Shown: positions 9,036 to 18,130, counted from the stretch's first letter. The stretch is DNA of 64,000 nt from Litoreibacter ascidiaceicola (GCF_900129235.1 NZ_FQUV01000002.1:434001-498000), one strand, 5' to 3'. Notes: generated by a model not told the origin, from the sequence alone. A program made the numbers and translations.

Positions 9036-10505
9036 ATGTCAGCATATGAAGACCTGATGGCCCATGACCGAACGACGCAAGCCCTCGCCTCGGTCGCGGG
9101 CCGCACGGGCTGGGATCAGGAAACGGTGATGCCTGCGGGTGCCGCTGAGTTGCGTTCCGAGGAAATGGCCGCGTTAGAGGCTGTCCTGCACGCGCGGCGC
9201 ACGGATGGGCGGATCGGGGATTGGCTGTCGAAGGCTGAAGCGCCAGACGAGACCGGTGCGGCGACCCTGCGGGAGTTGAAGCGCTCCTACATGCGCAACA
9301 CCAAGGTGCCGGAGAAGCTTGCCACCGACATCGCGCGACACACCTCTGCGGGGCAGGGGATTTGGGCCAAGGCGCGGGCCGAGGACGATTTTGAAAGCTT
9401 CGCGCCAACACTTAGCCGGATGATTGATTTGAAGCGCGAAGAGGCAGCCTGCCTTGCAGGCGGTGGCGATCTCTATGACGCATTGCTGGACGATTACGAG
9501 CCCGGCATGACTGGCGCAGAACTGCAGGGCCTGTTTGATCGTATGCGCCCGCGGCTGGTCGATCTGCGCGCCCGTGTTCTTGCGGCGAAGGCGCCTGCAC
9601 CACTGGAGCATACATTTGACGAGGCGGGGCAGATGGCCTTGTCCGCCAAGCTGGCGGAGACCTTCGGATATGATCTGTCACGTGGGCGGATCGACAAAGC
9701 GGTGCACCCGTTCTCCAGTGGTTCCGGCACTGATGTGCGGATCACCACCCGCACCAGTCCGCGCGACCCGTTCAACTGCTTTTACTCCACGATTCACGAG
9801 GTGGGCCACGCCTGTTATGAGCAAGGGGTGCGGGCCGATTATGCGCTGACGCCGCTTGGGGCTGGTGTTTCGATGGGCGTGCACGAAAGCCAGTCGCGGA
9901 TATACGAGAACCAGCTTGGCCGCTCGCGCGCGTTCACAGGATGGCTCTACGGCCAGATGCGGGACCAGTTCGGCGACTTCGGGGTCGCGGATGAGGAGGC
10001 GTTTTATGCCGTCGTGAACCGTGTGGGGTCTGGCTACATCCGGACCGAGGCCGACGAGGTGCATTATAACCTGCACGTCATGTTGCGCTTTGATCTGGAG
10101 CGGCAGCTGATTTCCGGCGCATTGGACGTCGCGGATTTGGAAGATGCGTGGAATGCGCGGTTTGAAGCTGATTTCGGCGTTTCCGTCGACAAGCCGTCAA
10201 ACGGTGTTCTGCAAGATGTGCATTGGTCGTTTGGCCTTTTCGGCTATTTTCCGACTTACAGCTTGGGCAATGTCTATGCGGGGTGCCTGTATGCGTCTTT
10301 GCGCGGGGCGGTTCCATCGCTGGATCAGGACCTGTCTCGTGGGGATACATCTGCGGCAACGGCGTGGTTGAAAGATTGCTTGCAACAATATGGCGGACTG
10401 CGCGCACCGCGGGACACCATCGAATATGCTTGTGGGTTTGTGCCGACAGAGGAGCCGTTGCTGGCGTATCTCGAAGACAAATTCGGCACGCTTTACGGCG
10501 TCTGA
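9036..10505 (+). CDS. M32 family metallocarboxypeptidase
   Basis: Zinc carboxypeptidase of the Taq/Pfu family that trims peptides from the C terminus in the cytoplasm. The 489-residue protein is helix-rich, of normal length for the family (about 500) and carries HEVGH at residues 254-258 as the zinc-binding HExxH, with the downstream glutamate in GVHESQSRIYENQLGRS and the conserved YNLHVMLRFDLE and DVHWSFGLFGYFPTYSLGN segments. It follows ctaA by 4 bases and may be co-transcribed with it, although the functions are unrelated. Likely role is peptide turnover. Confidence 0.93.
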   Translation: MSAYEDLMAHDRTTQALASVAGRTGWDQETVMPAGAAELRSEEMAALEAVLHARRTDGRIGDWLSKAEAPDETGAATLRELKRSYMRNTKVPEKLATDIARHTSAGQGIWAKARAEDDFESFAPTLSRMIDLKREEAACLAGGGDLYDALLDDYEPGMTGAELQGLFDRMRPRLVDLRARVLAAKAPAPLEHTFDEAGQMALSAKLAETFGYDLSRGRIDKAVHPFSSGSGTDVRITTRTSPRDPFNCFYSTIHEVGHACYEQGVRADYALTPLGAGVSMGVHESQSRIYENQLGRSRAFTGWLYGQMRDQFGDFGVADEEAFYAVVNRVGSGYIRTEADEVHYNLHVMLRFDLERQLISGALDVADLEDAWNARFEADFGVSVDKPSNGVLQDVHWSFGLFGYFPTYSLGNVYAGCLYASLRGAVPSLDQDLSRGDTSAATAWLKDCLQQYGGLRAPRDTIEYACGFVPTEEPLLAYLEDKFGTLYGV

Positions 10506-10510
10506 GGGAG

Positions 10511-10530
10511 CCTCCGGCGGAGGTATTTTT
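10511..10530 (+). terminator. Short GC hairpin with T-run after the M32 gene
   Basis: CCTCC (10511-10515), loop GGC, GGAGG (10519-10523), followed by TATTTTT. A compact intrinsic terminator immediately after the carboxypeptidase stop codon. From memory, the CCTCCGGCGGxGG-TATTT pattern recurs in intergenic regions of Rhodobacteraceae. Confidence 0.6.
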
Positions 10531-10549
10531 GAAGCAATGATAGGGGATG

Positions 10550-10577
10550 CCGCGCCCGATTGGAGGCGCGGTATTTG
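10550..10577. terminator. Second hairpin between convergent M32 and ABC ATPase genes
   Basis: CCGCGCC (10550-10556) and GGCGCGG (10565-10571) with an 8-nt loop, then TATTTGTTTA on the plus strand. The plus side is T-rich; on the minus strand, downstream of the ATPase gene, the hairpin is not followed by a T-run, so termination in that direction is less certain. Confidence 0.5.
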
Positions 10578-10578
10578 T

Positions 10579-12666
10579 TTATTCGGCGGCGATTTTGATG
10601 ACGGGCTCCATGCGGGCCAAGATGTCATCCGCGAGGTGGCATTTGACTTGATGGCCTTCCGCCAAGGTCCGCACGGGCGGCACGTCTTTCTCGCATAGCC
10701 CGCCCGGCACCTGATCCTTCCAGCGACAGCGCGTCTGGAACGGACATCCGGGGGGCGGGTTCATGGCCGAGGGAATGTCGCCTTCCAGTACGATATGCTG
10801 TTTCTCGACAGAGGTATCCGCGATGGGCACAGCCGAGAGCAGCGCTTCGGTATAGGGGTGATAAGGCGGCTGGAAGACCTGATCTGTCGTGCCCAATTCG
10901 ACCACATGGCCAAGATACATGACCATAACGCGGTCGGCGAGATAGCGGACGATGCTCAGGTCGTGAGAGATAAAGAGCAGCGTCGTTTTGTTCTCGCGCT
11001 GGATTTCCATCAGCAGATCGGTGACCGCCGCCTGAACCGACACGTCGAGCGCGGAGACGGGTTCATCTGCCACCACAATCTTGGCGTCACCGGCAAAGGC
11101 GCGGGCGATGCCGACGCGTTGTTTTTGACCACCGGACAGTTGTCGCGGCATGCGGGTGGCAAACTCGCGGGGCAGTTTTACGAGGTCCAGCAATTCGAGC
11201 ATCCGTGTCTCGCGGGCCGCCTCGGTGTCGCCGATGCCAAAAATCTCCAGCGCCCGAATGATCTGACGCCCAACGGTCATTGATGGGTTCAGCGTATCGA
11301 ACGGATTTTGGAACACCATCTGCACGTTGGAGATTGTTTTGGTGTCGCGATCTTCAATCGAGACGTCCTGAATCTCTTTGCCATGGAGCAGGATCTTGCC
11401 TTCGGTGGCGGTCTCCAGCCCCATCAGAACTTTGGCGAAGGTGGACTTGCCGCAACCGGATTCCCCAACGATTGCAAGGGTTTCAGACTCGCGTGCCTCG
11501 AAGCTGAGGGTTTCGTTGGCCTTCACCACTTTCTTGTTCGCCCCGCCGAACAGGGCTGAGGCGGCGACCTCGTAATACTTCTTGAGGTTGTCCATCTTCA
11601 GAACGACTTCGCCAGGTTCGGGCTTTTCGGTTTGCGCCCCGATCTCGATCGGTGCGTTCCAGTCGATTTCTTCGATGCGCAGGCAGCGGGAGCCGTGGCG
11701 GTCGTTGCCTTTGATCTTCTGCATCCGAATGTCGCCCTGGTCGCAGAGACCCTCGCGGAAGTAGTCGCAGCGCGGGCCGAAATTGCAGCCCTGAGGACGC
11801 TCGTGGGGCAGGGGGAAGTTGCCGGGGATGGCGACGAGCGGGCGCGAGTTCTTGTCGGCCCCGGGCAGCGGGATCGAGCGGAACAGCGCCTGCGTGTAGG
11901 GGTGCTGCATGTCGTCGAACACATCTTCGATGGAGCCGGTCTCGACCGCCTCGCCGGAATACATCACGCAGATGCGGTCGCAGGTTTCCAGCACCAGCCC
12001 GAGGTTGTGCGAGATGAACAGCATGGACGTGCCGTATTTCTTGCCAAGGTCTTTGACCAGTTCGACCACGGCGGCCTCCACGGTCACGTCCAGCGCGGTT
12101 GTTGGCTCGTCGAGGATCAACAAGGAAGGCTTTGACATCAAGGCCATAGCGATCACGATGCGTTGTTGCTGGCCACCGGATAGCTGGTGCGGGAAGGAGT
12201 TGAGAATGCGCTTGGGGTCGGGCAGTTTTACGTCGGTGACCACTTCCAAAGCGCGCTCGTAGGCTTCCTTTTCGGAGGTGCCGAAATGGATCATCGGCAC
12301 TTCCATGAGCTGCTTGCCGATGCGCATGGCGGGGTTCAAAGACGCCATAGGCTCTTGATAGATCATGGCAATTTCGGAGCCGCGGATGTTGCGCAATTCC
12401 TCCGGACTCATCTGGCCAAGGTCCTGCCCCTTGAACTTGATGGAGCCGCCGACCACGCGGCCGTTGACGCCCAGATCTTGCATGACGCCAAGGGCCACTG
12501 TGGACTTGCCGCAACCGGACTCGCCGACAAGGCCCATGGCCTCGCCGGGTTGCACGATGCAGGAGAAATCCATCACGGCTGGGATCTCGCGAAGGCGGGT
12601 GAAGAAGGAAATCGACAATTGGTCGATCTCTAGAATCGGGCCGGAATAGGTCTCTGCGTCAGCCAT
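10579..12666 (-). CDS. Fused dipeptide/opine-type ABC transporter ATPase (two nucleotide-binding domains)
   Basis: A 695-residue fusion of the two ATPases (DppD- and DppF-like) that power a family-5 importer. Domain 1 has Walker A VGESGCGKS (about residues 47-55), signature LSGGQQQR and Walker B LLILDEP; domain 2 has a second VGESGCGKS, LSGGQKQR and IVVADEP. Each half ends in the oligopeptide-transporter C-terminal region with a cysteine cluster (GCNFGPRCDYFREGLC and GCPFQTRCRW...GLCEK). ATG at 12666 follows AGGGAGG; an in-frame start 17 codons upstream has no good site. It is the last gene of the operon, downstream of both permeases. The substrate cannot be read from the sequence. Confidence 0.93.
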   Translation of the reverse strand: MADAETYSGPILEIDQLSISFFTRLREIPAVMDFSCIVQPGEAMGLVGESGCGKSTVALGVMQDLGVNGRVVGGSIKFKGQDLGQMSPEELRNIRGSEIAMIYQEPMASLNPAMRIGKQLMEVPMIHFGTSEKEAYERALEVVTDVKLPDPKRILNSFPHQLSGGQQQRIVIAMALMSKPSLLILDEPTTALDVTVEAAVVELVKDLGKKYGTSMLFISHNLGLVLETCDRICVMYSGEAVETGSIEDVFDDMQHPYTQALFRSIPLPGADKNSRPLVAIPGNFPLPHERPQGCNFGPRCDYFREGLCDQGDIRMQKIKGNDRHGSRCLRIEEIDWNAPIEIGAQTEKPEPGEVVLKMDNLKKYYEVAASALFGGANKKVVKANETLSFEARESETLAIVGESGCGKSTFAKVLMGLETATEGKILLHGKEIQDVSIEDRDTKTISNVQMVFQNPFDTLNPSMTVGRQIIRALEIFGIGDTEAARETRMLELLDLVKLPREFATRMPRQLSGGQKQRVGIARAFAGDAKIVVADEPVSALDVSVQAAVTDLLMEIQRENKTTLLFISHDLSIVRYLADRVMVMYLGHVVELGTTDQVFQPPYHPYTEALLSAVPIADTSVEKQHIVLEGDIPSAMNPPPGCPFQTRCRWKDQVPGGLCEKDVPPVRTLAEGHQVKCHLADDILARMEPVIKIAAE

Positions 12667-12709
12667 TTTTGCGGCCTCCCTGAGTTGGTTTTTTCGGCTC
12701 TGAAGGCCG

Positions 12710-12753
12710 GTCGGCAAAGCGTCGGCAAAGTGTCGGCTTTTTGTCGGGCATGA
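12710..12753. repeat. Imperfect tandem repeat, 11-bp period
   Basis: Four successive 11-base units each begin GTCGG: GTCGGCAAAGC (12710), GTCGGCAAAGT (12721), GTCGGCTTTTT (12732) and GTCGGGCATGA (12743). The array lies in the gap between the permease stop (12756) and the ATPase start (12666). The first two units differ at one base. Confidence 0.7.
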
Positions 12754-12755
12754 TA

Positions 12756-14216
12756 TCAGTCCTTCAGGGATTCTTCGCGCAGCCCGTCGGCCAGCAGGTT
12801 CAACCCCAGAACGAGGCTCATCAAGGCGATGGCAGGCACGATCGCGGGATGCGGATAGATGCTAAGCAAGCGTCGGCCTGCGTTGATCGTCGTGCCCCAG
12901 TCGGGGCTTTCCGACGACAGCCCGAGGCCAAAGAAGCCCAAGGTACCCAGCAGGATGATGGTGTAGCCGATGCGCAGACAGAAATCGACGATCAGCGGGC
13001 CGCGTGCGTTGGGCAGGATTTCCCACAGCATAATGTACCACGGGCCTTCACCACGGGTTTGCCCCGCCGCCACGTAGTCGCGGGTTTTGATGTCGAGCAC
13101 GAGGCCGCGCACAATCCGGAACACAGTGGGGGAGTTCACGAAGACCACCGAGACGAACACGATCAGCACGCCGCCATCAATGGAGATCAGCCCGAACGGG
13201 TCTGCATCCCACGCCATGCCCAGATAGATGTATCCACCGATCAGGATGGTCAGCCCGACATAGAGGTTCCGTTTGGGGGGCTGGGTGAAGTAGCGCGAGT
13301 CGAACAGCACCACGAGGAACACCAGCGGGAACAAGAACAGGATCGAGGCGAGGATGGTTGGCACGCGCCAGATATACTCCGTTCCGGGGATCGCGATGCC
13401 GGCGGCACGGATTTCCGGTGTGACCAGCAAGAAGAACAGCAAGATCACAGGGAAGGCCAAAACCAGGTTCGCCATGAAGCTGATGATGGTGTCGAGCTTG
13501 CCGCCGAAATAGCCCGCAGGAAGCCCCAGCGTAATGCCGACCATGAAGGCGAACAATGTGGCTGCCGGTGCGATGACCAACACCACCTGAGAGCCTTTGA
13601 CCATACGCGAGAACACGTCACGCGCGAGGTTGTCGCCGCCAAGCAGGTAATGGGTGTAGTCGCCGTCTTCCGCGCCACTCAAAGGCGTGCCGGGGAGCTT
13701 GTTCTTCATGCCAGAGACCTGACCCAGCGGATCATGGGTGATGATCAGGTCCATCGCGACGAAGATCGCGGTGAAGACCCAGAACATCACAATGGCGAAG
13801 CCGAACATGCCGATTGGGCTGTCGAAGAGTTTGCCATAGAGGCCCAGCTTGCGCTTGTAGGTGATCGACAGGAAGAAGGTCACCGCAAGTGCGATCCAGA
13901 CGGGCAGGAAACGCACGCCCAGCTCGCCAAGGATACCAGCGGTTCCATAGGGCGTGACGATACCTGCGAGCAGGTAGATCATACCGAGCCCCAATGTCGC
14001 GACGGCAGTCGGTAGGATGAACCGCGCCAAGGATTCAGAATGCGGCGCACTCATCGTAACCGCACCAGAGGTGGTGGTGCTGAACGCGGCTTGTACGTTC
14101 TCGTAAGCGCTTACCAGCAAGTAGCCGGCCACGGTGAGGATTAGTCCCAACACAGCAAGTGCGAAGAGAGGGTTCAAAAGGGTGCCTAGCGCACCAGTCC
14201 AAGTGAGCGGCTCCAT
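12756..14216 (-). CDS. ABC transporter permease, DppC-like, with N-terminal extension
   Basis: Inner-membrane permease of a family-5 importer. The C-terminal half has the binding-protein-dependent transport domain, with the EAA loop EILPNARGPLIVDF and the usual LGTLGFFGLGLSSESPDWG ending. At 486 residues it is much longer than typical DppC proteins (about 290-300). The extra length is N-terminal: additional hydrophobic segments near residues 15-37, 65-88 and 100-120 before the usual first helix (GMFGFAIVMFWVFTAIFVAMDL), plus inserted hydrophobic stretches (SILFLFPLVFLVVLF and VGLTILIGGYIYLGM) in the middle. Its start overlaps the stop of the DppB-like gene by one base. Confidence 0.9.
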   Translation of the reverse strand: MEPLTWTGALGTLLNPLFALAVLGLILTVAGYLLVSAYENVQAAFSTTTSGAVTMSAPHSESLARFILPTAVATLGLGMIYLLAGIVTPYGTAGILGELGVRFLPVWIALAVTFFLSITYKRKLGLYGKLFDSPIGMFGFAIVMFWVFTAIFVAMDLIITHDPLGQVSGMKNKLPGTPLSGAEDGDYTHYLLGGDNLARDVFSRMVKGSQVVLVIAPAATLFAFMVGITLGLPAGYFGGKLDTIISFMANLVLAFPVILLFFLLVTPEIRAAGIAIPGTEYIWRVPTILASILFLFPLVFLVVLFDSRYFTQPPKRNLYVGLTILIGGYIYLGMAWDADPFGLISIDGGVLIVFVSVVFVNSPTVFRIVRGLVLDIKTRDYVAAGQTRGEGPWYIMLWEILPNARGPLIVDFCLRIGYTIILLGTLGFFGLGLSSESPDWGTTINAGRRLLSIYPHPAIVPAIALMSLVLGLNLLADGLREESLKD

Positions 14217-15265
14217 TATGAAATCCTAATGCGTGGGTTGAGGAACACGTAGCCGACATCCGAAATCAGCTGCGTTACGAGAACGACGATCACCGCGACG
14301 ACGGAGCCGCCAAGCAGAAGGTCGATATCGTTGTTCGAGGCGGCCTGAACGAGCATCCAGCCGAAGCCTTTGTAGTTGAACAAGGTCTCGGTGATGACGA
14401 CGCCGGTCAGCAGATACGGGAATTGCAGCATGATGACGGTAAACGGCGCGATCAAGGCGTTCCGCAAGGCGTGCTTGACGACGATGTTGCCGAAGCTGAC
14501 ACCTTTTAGCCGCGCGGTGCGGACATATTGCGCGGTCATGACCTCGGCCATGGAGGCGCGGGTCATGCGGGCGACATAACCGACCCCGTAGAGCGCGATC
14601 GTCGCGACAGGCAGGGTGATGTTGGCCCATGTGAAGTCCTCCATCGCGGAGGTGGCGGAGCCCTTGAACCATTTCAGGCCGAAGGCGGAAGAGGCGAACA
14701 CGGCGATGAAGATCACACCGGAGACATATTCGGGCGTCGCAGACGAGGCGATGGAGAAGGTGGACAATGTTCGATCCATCCGGCTGCCTTCGCGCATCCC
14801 TGCAAGGACGCCGATAATCAGGGCTGCGGGGATCATCACGGCGAAGGCCAGCAGGGCGAGCCATCCGGTCAGCCCCAAGCGTTTCGCGATAATCGAACCT
14901 GCGTCATCCTTGAAGACCGACGAATAGCCCCATTCACCCTGCAACACACCGCAATAGCGCGGTGCTGTCTCGGCGGTGTTGACGCCTTCGCGGATGCACT
15001 TGCCGGTGGTCACGCCCTCATCGTTGGTGGTGACATGGTTCGGCAACACACCCAGCCAGCGCCCGTATTTGACGGGCAGGGGGGCCATGTAGCCCTCGCG
15101 GGTCAGGTAGCTGACCACGGCCTCGTCGGACATGCGGAAGTTGCCTTGGGTTTTGGCGAGCTTTTCAAGGTTGGGGTAAAGATTCGTCATGAAGAACACG
15201 ATGAAGGTCAGGCAAAAAGCCGTCAGCAGCATCACGCCTACACGTCGTAGGATGAACATTCCCAT
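14216..15265 (-). CDS. ABC transporter permease, DppB-like
   Basis: Inner-membrane permease partner of the DppC-like protein. The 349-residue product starts with the family pattern MGMFILRRVGVMLLTAFCLTF, has a large periplasmic loop after helix 1 (about residues 35-125, with two cysteines at CIREG and RYCGV that could form a disulfide) and the EAA loop near HALRNALIAPFTV. About six transmembrane segments are visible. It is separated from the upstream binding-protein gene by 134 bases containing a hairpin, and overlaps the next permease by one base. Confidence 0.92.
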   Translation of the reverse strand: MGMFILRRVGVMLLTAFCLTFIVFFMTNLYPNLEKLAKTQGNFRMSDEAVVSYLTREGYMAPLPVKYGRWLGVLPNHVTTNDEGVTTGKCIREGVNTAETAPRYCGVLQGEWGYSSVFKDDAGSIIAKRLGLTGWLALLAFAVMIPAALIIGVLAGMREGSRMDRTLSTFSIASSATPEYVSGVIFIAVFASSAFGLKWFKGSATSAMEDFTWANITLPVATIALYGVGYVARMTRASMAEVMTAQYVRTARLKGVSFGNIVVKHALRNALIAPFTVIMLQFPYLLTGVVITETLFNYKGFGWMLVQAASNNDIDLLLGGSVVAVIVVLVTQLISDVGYVFLNPRIRIS

Positions 15266-15360
15266 GTGATTGGGGTCCCTGTCTGTTTGGCCGCGACATG
15301 TGCGCCCTTATGGGCGTCTGGAGCCAAGGCAGTCCTGGCAGCGCGGTTATTGAGGAAGAA

Positions 15361-15385
15361 AGGGCCGCACCCGAAGATGCGGCCC
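15361..15385 (-). terminator. Intercistronic hairpin after the binding-protein gene
   Basis: GGGCCGCA (15362-15369) and TGCGGCCC (15378-15385), 8-nt loop, followed on the minus strand by TTTCTTCC. A stable stem between a periplasmic binding-protein gene and its permease genes commonly limits read-through or stabilises the upstream mRNA, so the binding protein is made in excess. Confidence 0.65.
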
Positions 15386-15399
15386 TGACCTGAATTGAT

Positions 15400-17073
15400 T
15401 TACGCAGCGAAGCCGTATTTGTAGATTTGCGGCAGGTAAGCGATGTGCTGGTCCCCGCCGACAATACCCGGCTTGGCGTGGCGATAGAGCGACCGCCAGT
15501 AGGGCTGGATGGTCACGCCTTCGTCGCGCATGATCGTTTGCAGTTTCACCATTACCTCACGACGCTTGTCATCGTTGGCAATCGAGTTGGCTTCGGCCAA
15601 GGCTGCATCGAACTCGGCGTTCGAGAACGCAGCTTCGTTCCATGCTTCGCCGGAGCGGTAAGCAAGACCGAGGATCTGGACGCCAAGCGGGCGGTGGTTC
15701 CAGTTGGTCGACGAGAAGCCGTATTTGGTCCAGTCGTTCCAGAACGTGGTGCCCGGAATGATCGTCCGCTTGATGTTGAAGCCCGCATCACGCAGCTGAG
15801 CGCCAACGGCGTCAGTTGTGTTCTTGCGCCAGTCATCGTCGATGGAGATCAGCTCGAACTCGTAATCGGCCATGCCGGCCTCTTCGAGCAGCGCCTTGGC
15901 GGCGGCTGGATCATACTCCATGCCAGGAACATCTGCATATTCCGGGTGCATCGGGCCAACATGCGTGTTGTCCGCGACAATGCCTTGACCCGCATAGCCC
16001 AGTTCAAGGCAAACACCGCGATCAACGGCCTTGGCGATGGCCTGACGGACGCGAACGTCTGCGTAAGGCTTTACACCGTTGGCGTCTTCAGCCTGCTGGT
16101 TGGGACGGATAACGATGGTCGCGGCAGAGGCCACTTCCGACTTTTCCCAGCCCAGACCGTCCATGACGTCCACGAATTCGCCAACAGTTTCGTAGAACAT
16201 GTCGACTTCTTCGGCTTCAGCCGCTGCAACCCAAGCTGCAGGGTCAGTGCCGTAGTCGATATATTCGATGCGATCGAGATACGCGCCTTTGCCAGCGGAA
16301 TAGCCCCACCAGTCGAAGCCTTCGTTGCGTACGATGACACCTTTAACACCGACCTCCAGAGATTCTGGCTTGTAAGGGCCGGTGCCGATCGGGTTGGCCA
16401 GCATATCTTCCGGCGTTCCCGTGGCGGAGCTGTGATAGACCGCGGCAGGGTAGTCGGACATGCCTGCGATCAATGTGATGTCAGGTGCTGGCAGGTTGAG
16501 TTTGACCGTGTGGCTGTCGACAACCGTGATGCTTCCATCAACAGCTTTGTTGGTATTGGCGTCGATCATAACCGAGAAACGACCCGCCATCGAGTTGCCT
16601 TCGACGTCTTTATCACACCATGCAGCAATCATGCGCGCCACATCGTCCGCGTTGAAGTCGTCACCGTTGTTCCACTTGACGCCCTTGCGAACATTCAATG
16701 TGTACTCGGTCGCGTCGTCGTTGATTTCCCACGACTCCAGCAGCATCGGCTCGAAAGAGCCATCGGAGTTGTACTCAACCATATATTCCAGCCACCCGGC
16801 GGTGAAATATGCGATCTGCGTCCAGTCAAATGTGCGCGGATCTTTCAGCGCACGGACTTCCATTTGCATGCGCAGAGTGCCGCCTTGCTGGGCGTGCGCC
16901 GCAGCTTTCGCAGGTGTGGCACCGATCATGCCATATGCGGCTGTCGCGGTGACACCCAGCATGGTTGCGCGTGTCATGAACTCGCGGCGGTCCATCTGGC
17001 CTGCCTTGTGTTCTTTTACATACATATCGACGGCGGGGTGAACCGGTCCGCCAGTAAAGGTTTGTTTTGTCAT
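15400..17073 (-). CDS. ABC transporter substrate-binding protein, SBP family 5, Tat-type signal
   Basis: Periplasmic binding protein that captures the substrate for the permeases downstream. The 557 residues include a long N-terminal region ending in a twin-arginine signal: [10 protein letters not shown] (Arg29-Arg30), a hydrophobic stretch [15 protein letters not shown] and the likely cleavage site PAKAAAHA. The mature part has the family-5 features [24 protein letters not shown] (20-residue limit respected in the core [19 protein letters not shown]) and [10 protein letters not shown]. Tat export suggests folding before export. ATG at 17073 follows AGGGAGA; an earlier in-frame start lacks a site. 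Peptides, opines, nickel or other solutes remain possible. Confidence 0.92.
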   Translation of the reverse strand: MTKQTFTGGPVHPAVDMYVKEHKAGQMDRREFMTRATMLGVTATAAYGMIGATPAKAAAHAQQGGTLRMQMEVRALKDPRTFDWTQIAYFTAGWLEYMVEYNSDGSFEPMLLESWEINDDATEYTLNVRKGVKWNNGDDFNADDVARMIAAWCDKDVEGNSMAGRFSVMIDANTNKAVDGSITVVDSHTVKLNLPAPDITLIAGMSDYPAAVYHSSATGTPEDMLANPIGTGPYKPESLEVGVKGVIVRNEGFDWWGYSAGKGAYLDRIEYIDYGTDPAAWVAAAEAEEVDMFYETVGEFVDVMDGLGWEKSEVASAATIVIRPNQQAEDANGVKPYADVRVRQAIAKAVDRGVCLELGYAGQGIVADNTHVGPMHPEYADVPGMEYDPAAAKALLEEAGMADYEFELISIDDDWRKNTTDAVGAQLRDAGFNIKRTIIPGTTFWNDWTKYGFSSTNWNHRPLGVQILGLAYRSGEAWNEAAFSNAEFDAALAEANSIANDDKRREVMVKLQTIMRDEGVTIQPYWRSLYRHAKPGIVGGDQHIAYLPQIYKYGFAA

Positions 17074-17245
17074 AATTGTCTCCCTGTAGACTATGTCGTT
17101 TTTTTGCAGCACGTTTGACCGAGCACGCCCGGTCCAGCTGGCTTATGGCTGATTGTCTTCGGCCTTTGCGTCTCCCCTTCGACGCTCCGGCTCGCATAGC
17201 GCACCAATTTTCAGGGCGCGTCAACGGTTGGAACCGTCAGACTGG

Positions 17246-17273
17246 GGTATAAAAGCGACATTCGCAATGTCAA
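17246..17273 (-). promoter_or_regulatory. Candidate promoter of the ABC transporter operon
   Basis: On the minus strand, a perfect TTGACA (-35, bases 17273-17268) is followed after 16 nt by TATACC (-10, bases 17251-17246). Transcription would start near 17239, leaving a leader of about 165 nt before the binding-protein start. A 14-bp palindrome ACGGTTGGAACCGT (17224-17237) lies at the start of that leader. Confidence 0.6.
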
Positions 17274-17284
17274 AAAGCGACATT
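17251..17284 (-). promoter_or_regulatory. Direct-repeat operator overlapping the promoter (AraC-type candidate)
   Basis: Two identical 12-base repeats AAAAGCGACATT at 17251-17262 and 17273-17284, 22 bp (two helical turns) apart. One lies between the -35 and -10 boxes and the other abuts the -35 box. AraC-family proteins bind direct half-sites about 21-22 bp apart, and an AraC gene lies just upstream, so it is the obvious candidate regulator. An inverted repeat GACATTCGCAATGTC is nested within. Confidence 0.6.
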
Positions 17285-17347
17285 TATTGAAGCTGAATTC
17301 GGTGCGATCCGGCGAACGTATTGCAAAATCGCGATATGTCGGGAGGT

Positions 17348-18130
17348 TTACCTTGTCTTGCGAAACGCAGAAGGGCTTTTTCCCGTATGTGCCTGAAAGG
17401 CCCGCGTGAAGTAGGCGGGGCTGGAGAAACCGAGTTTCTCGGCGATGTCCTGCACAGGGCGGTCGGTGTGAAGCAAGGCCTCGCATGCGGCCTGAATCAC
17501 CCGTTCTTGCAGCAGCGCGGAGGCCGGCTTGCCGACGGCATTTTGCGTCAAGCGTGTCAGATGGGTCGGGGTGACCTGCAAGTCGGCGGCGAATTCGCCC
17601 AGCGATTTGCCATCACGGTGGCCGATGCTGACCACATGGCTGAATTTTTGCAGCACGCGTTCCGATTTCCCAAGCTCGCCCTGAGGCTGTCCGGTCAACG
17701 CGCGGTCAATCCAGACGCCAAGCATCATCACATAGGCCATGACGGCGCGGCGTTGCCCCGGGCGCAATTCACCCAACTCGCGCGACAAGGCGTCGATGAG
17801 CCCCGTGATCTCGCTTTGCATCTGCACGCTCGAAGCTTTTAGCAGCGCGGGCTTGCGCGGAAGTCCGGAGGTATCGTCGCGCGGAAGCGAGACGACCATG
17901 CCTTGCGGACTTGCAAACATCTCGTAGCTGAACAGCGTATGGGGCGGGATAAAGATCGCGGTATTCGGCCCGATGCCACGCATCCGGCAATCCACCATGA
18001 TGCGCCCCTGACCACGGGTGATCCAGAACAGGATCGGATGGTCCAACGATTGCGCCGCGTCAGTCCGCCATGCTTCAGACCGCTGGTGGGTCGCAAGGGT
18101 CTCTACTTGGGGTAGAATTTGACGGGTCAT
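17348..18130 (-). CDS. AraC family transcriptional regulator
   Basis: A 260-residue activator or repressor. An N-terminal cupin-like sensor part (about residues 25-95: ILFWITRGQGRIMVDCRMRGIGPNTAIFIPP-type pattern, here read as short strands) is followed by a C-terminal double helix-turn-helix (about residues 165-258), with SLGEFAADLQVTPTHLTRL as the first HTH and PVQDIAEKLGFSSPAYFTRAF as the second, closing with the usual HTGKSPSAFR. It lies immediately upstream of, and in the same orientation as, the ABC importer operon; the 274-bp gap holds the direct-repeat operator. The natural inference is that it controls the importer in response to the transported solute or a product of it. Confidence 0.92.
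   Translation of the reverse strand: MTRQILPQVETLATHQRSEAWRTDAAQSLDHPILFWITRGQGRIMVDCRMRGIGPNTAIFIPPHTLFSYEMFASPQGMVVSLPRDDTSGLPRKPALLKASSVQMQSEITGLIDALSRELGELRPGQRRAVMAYVMMLGVWIDRALTGQPQGELGKSERVLQKFSHVVSIGHRDGKSLGEFAADLQVTPTHLTRLTQNAVGKPASALLQERVIQAACEALLHTDRPVQDIAEKLGFSSPAYFTRAFQAHTGKSPSAFRKTR

Noticed and set aside
7880-9106. Minus-strand frame (408 codons) opposite ctaA
   Set aside because: Same reason: it mirrors a polytopic membrane protein with conserved heme-binding histidines.
12741-14015. Plus-strand frame (424 codons) opposite the DppC-like permease
   Set aside because: The translation is rich in H, D, E, Q and R without any motif, the usual mirror image of a hydrophobic protein on the other strand.
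15427-17118. Long plus-strand frame (563 codons) opposite the binding-protein gene
   Set aside because: The minus strand encodes a clear SBP family 5 protein with signal peptide and ribosome site; the plus frame has no family pattern.
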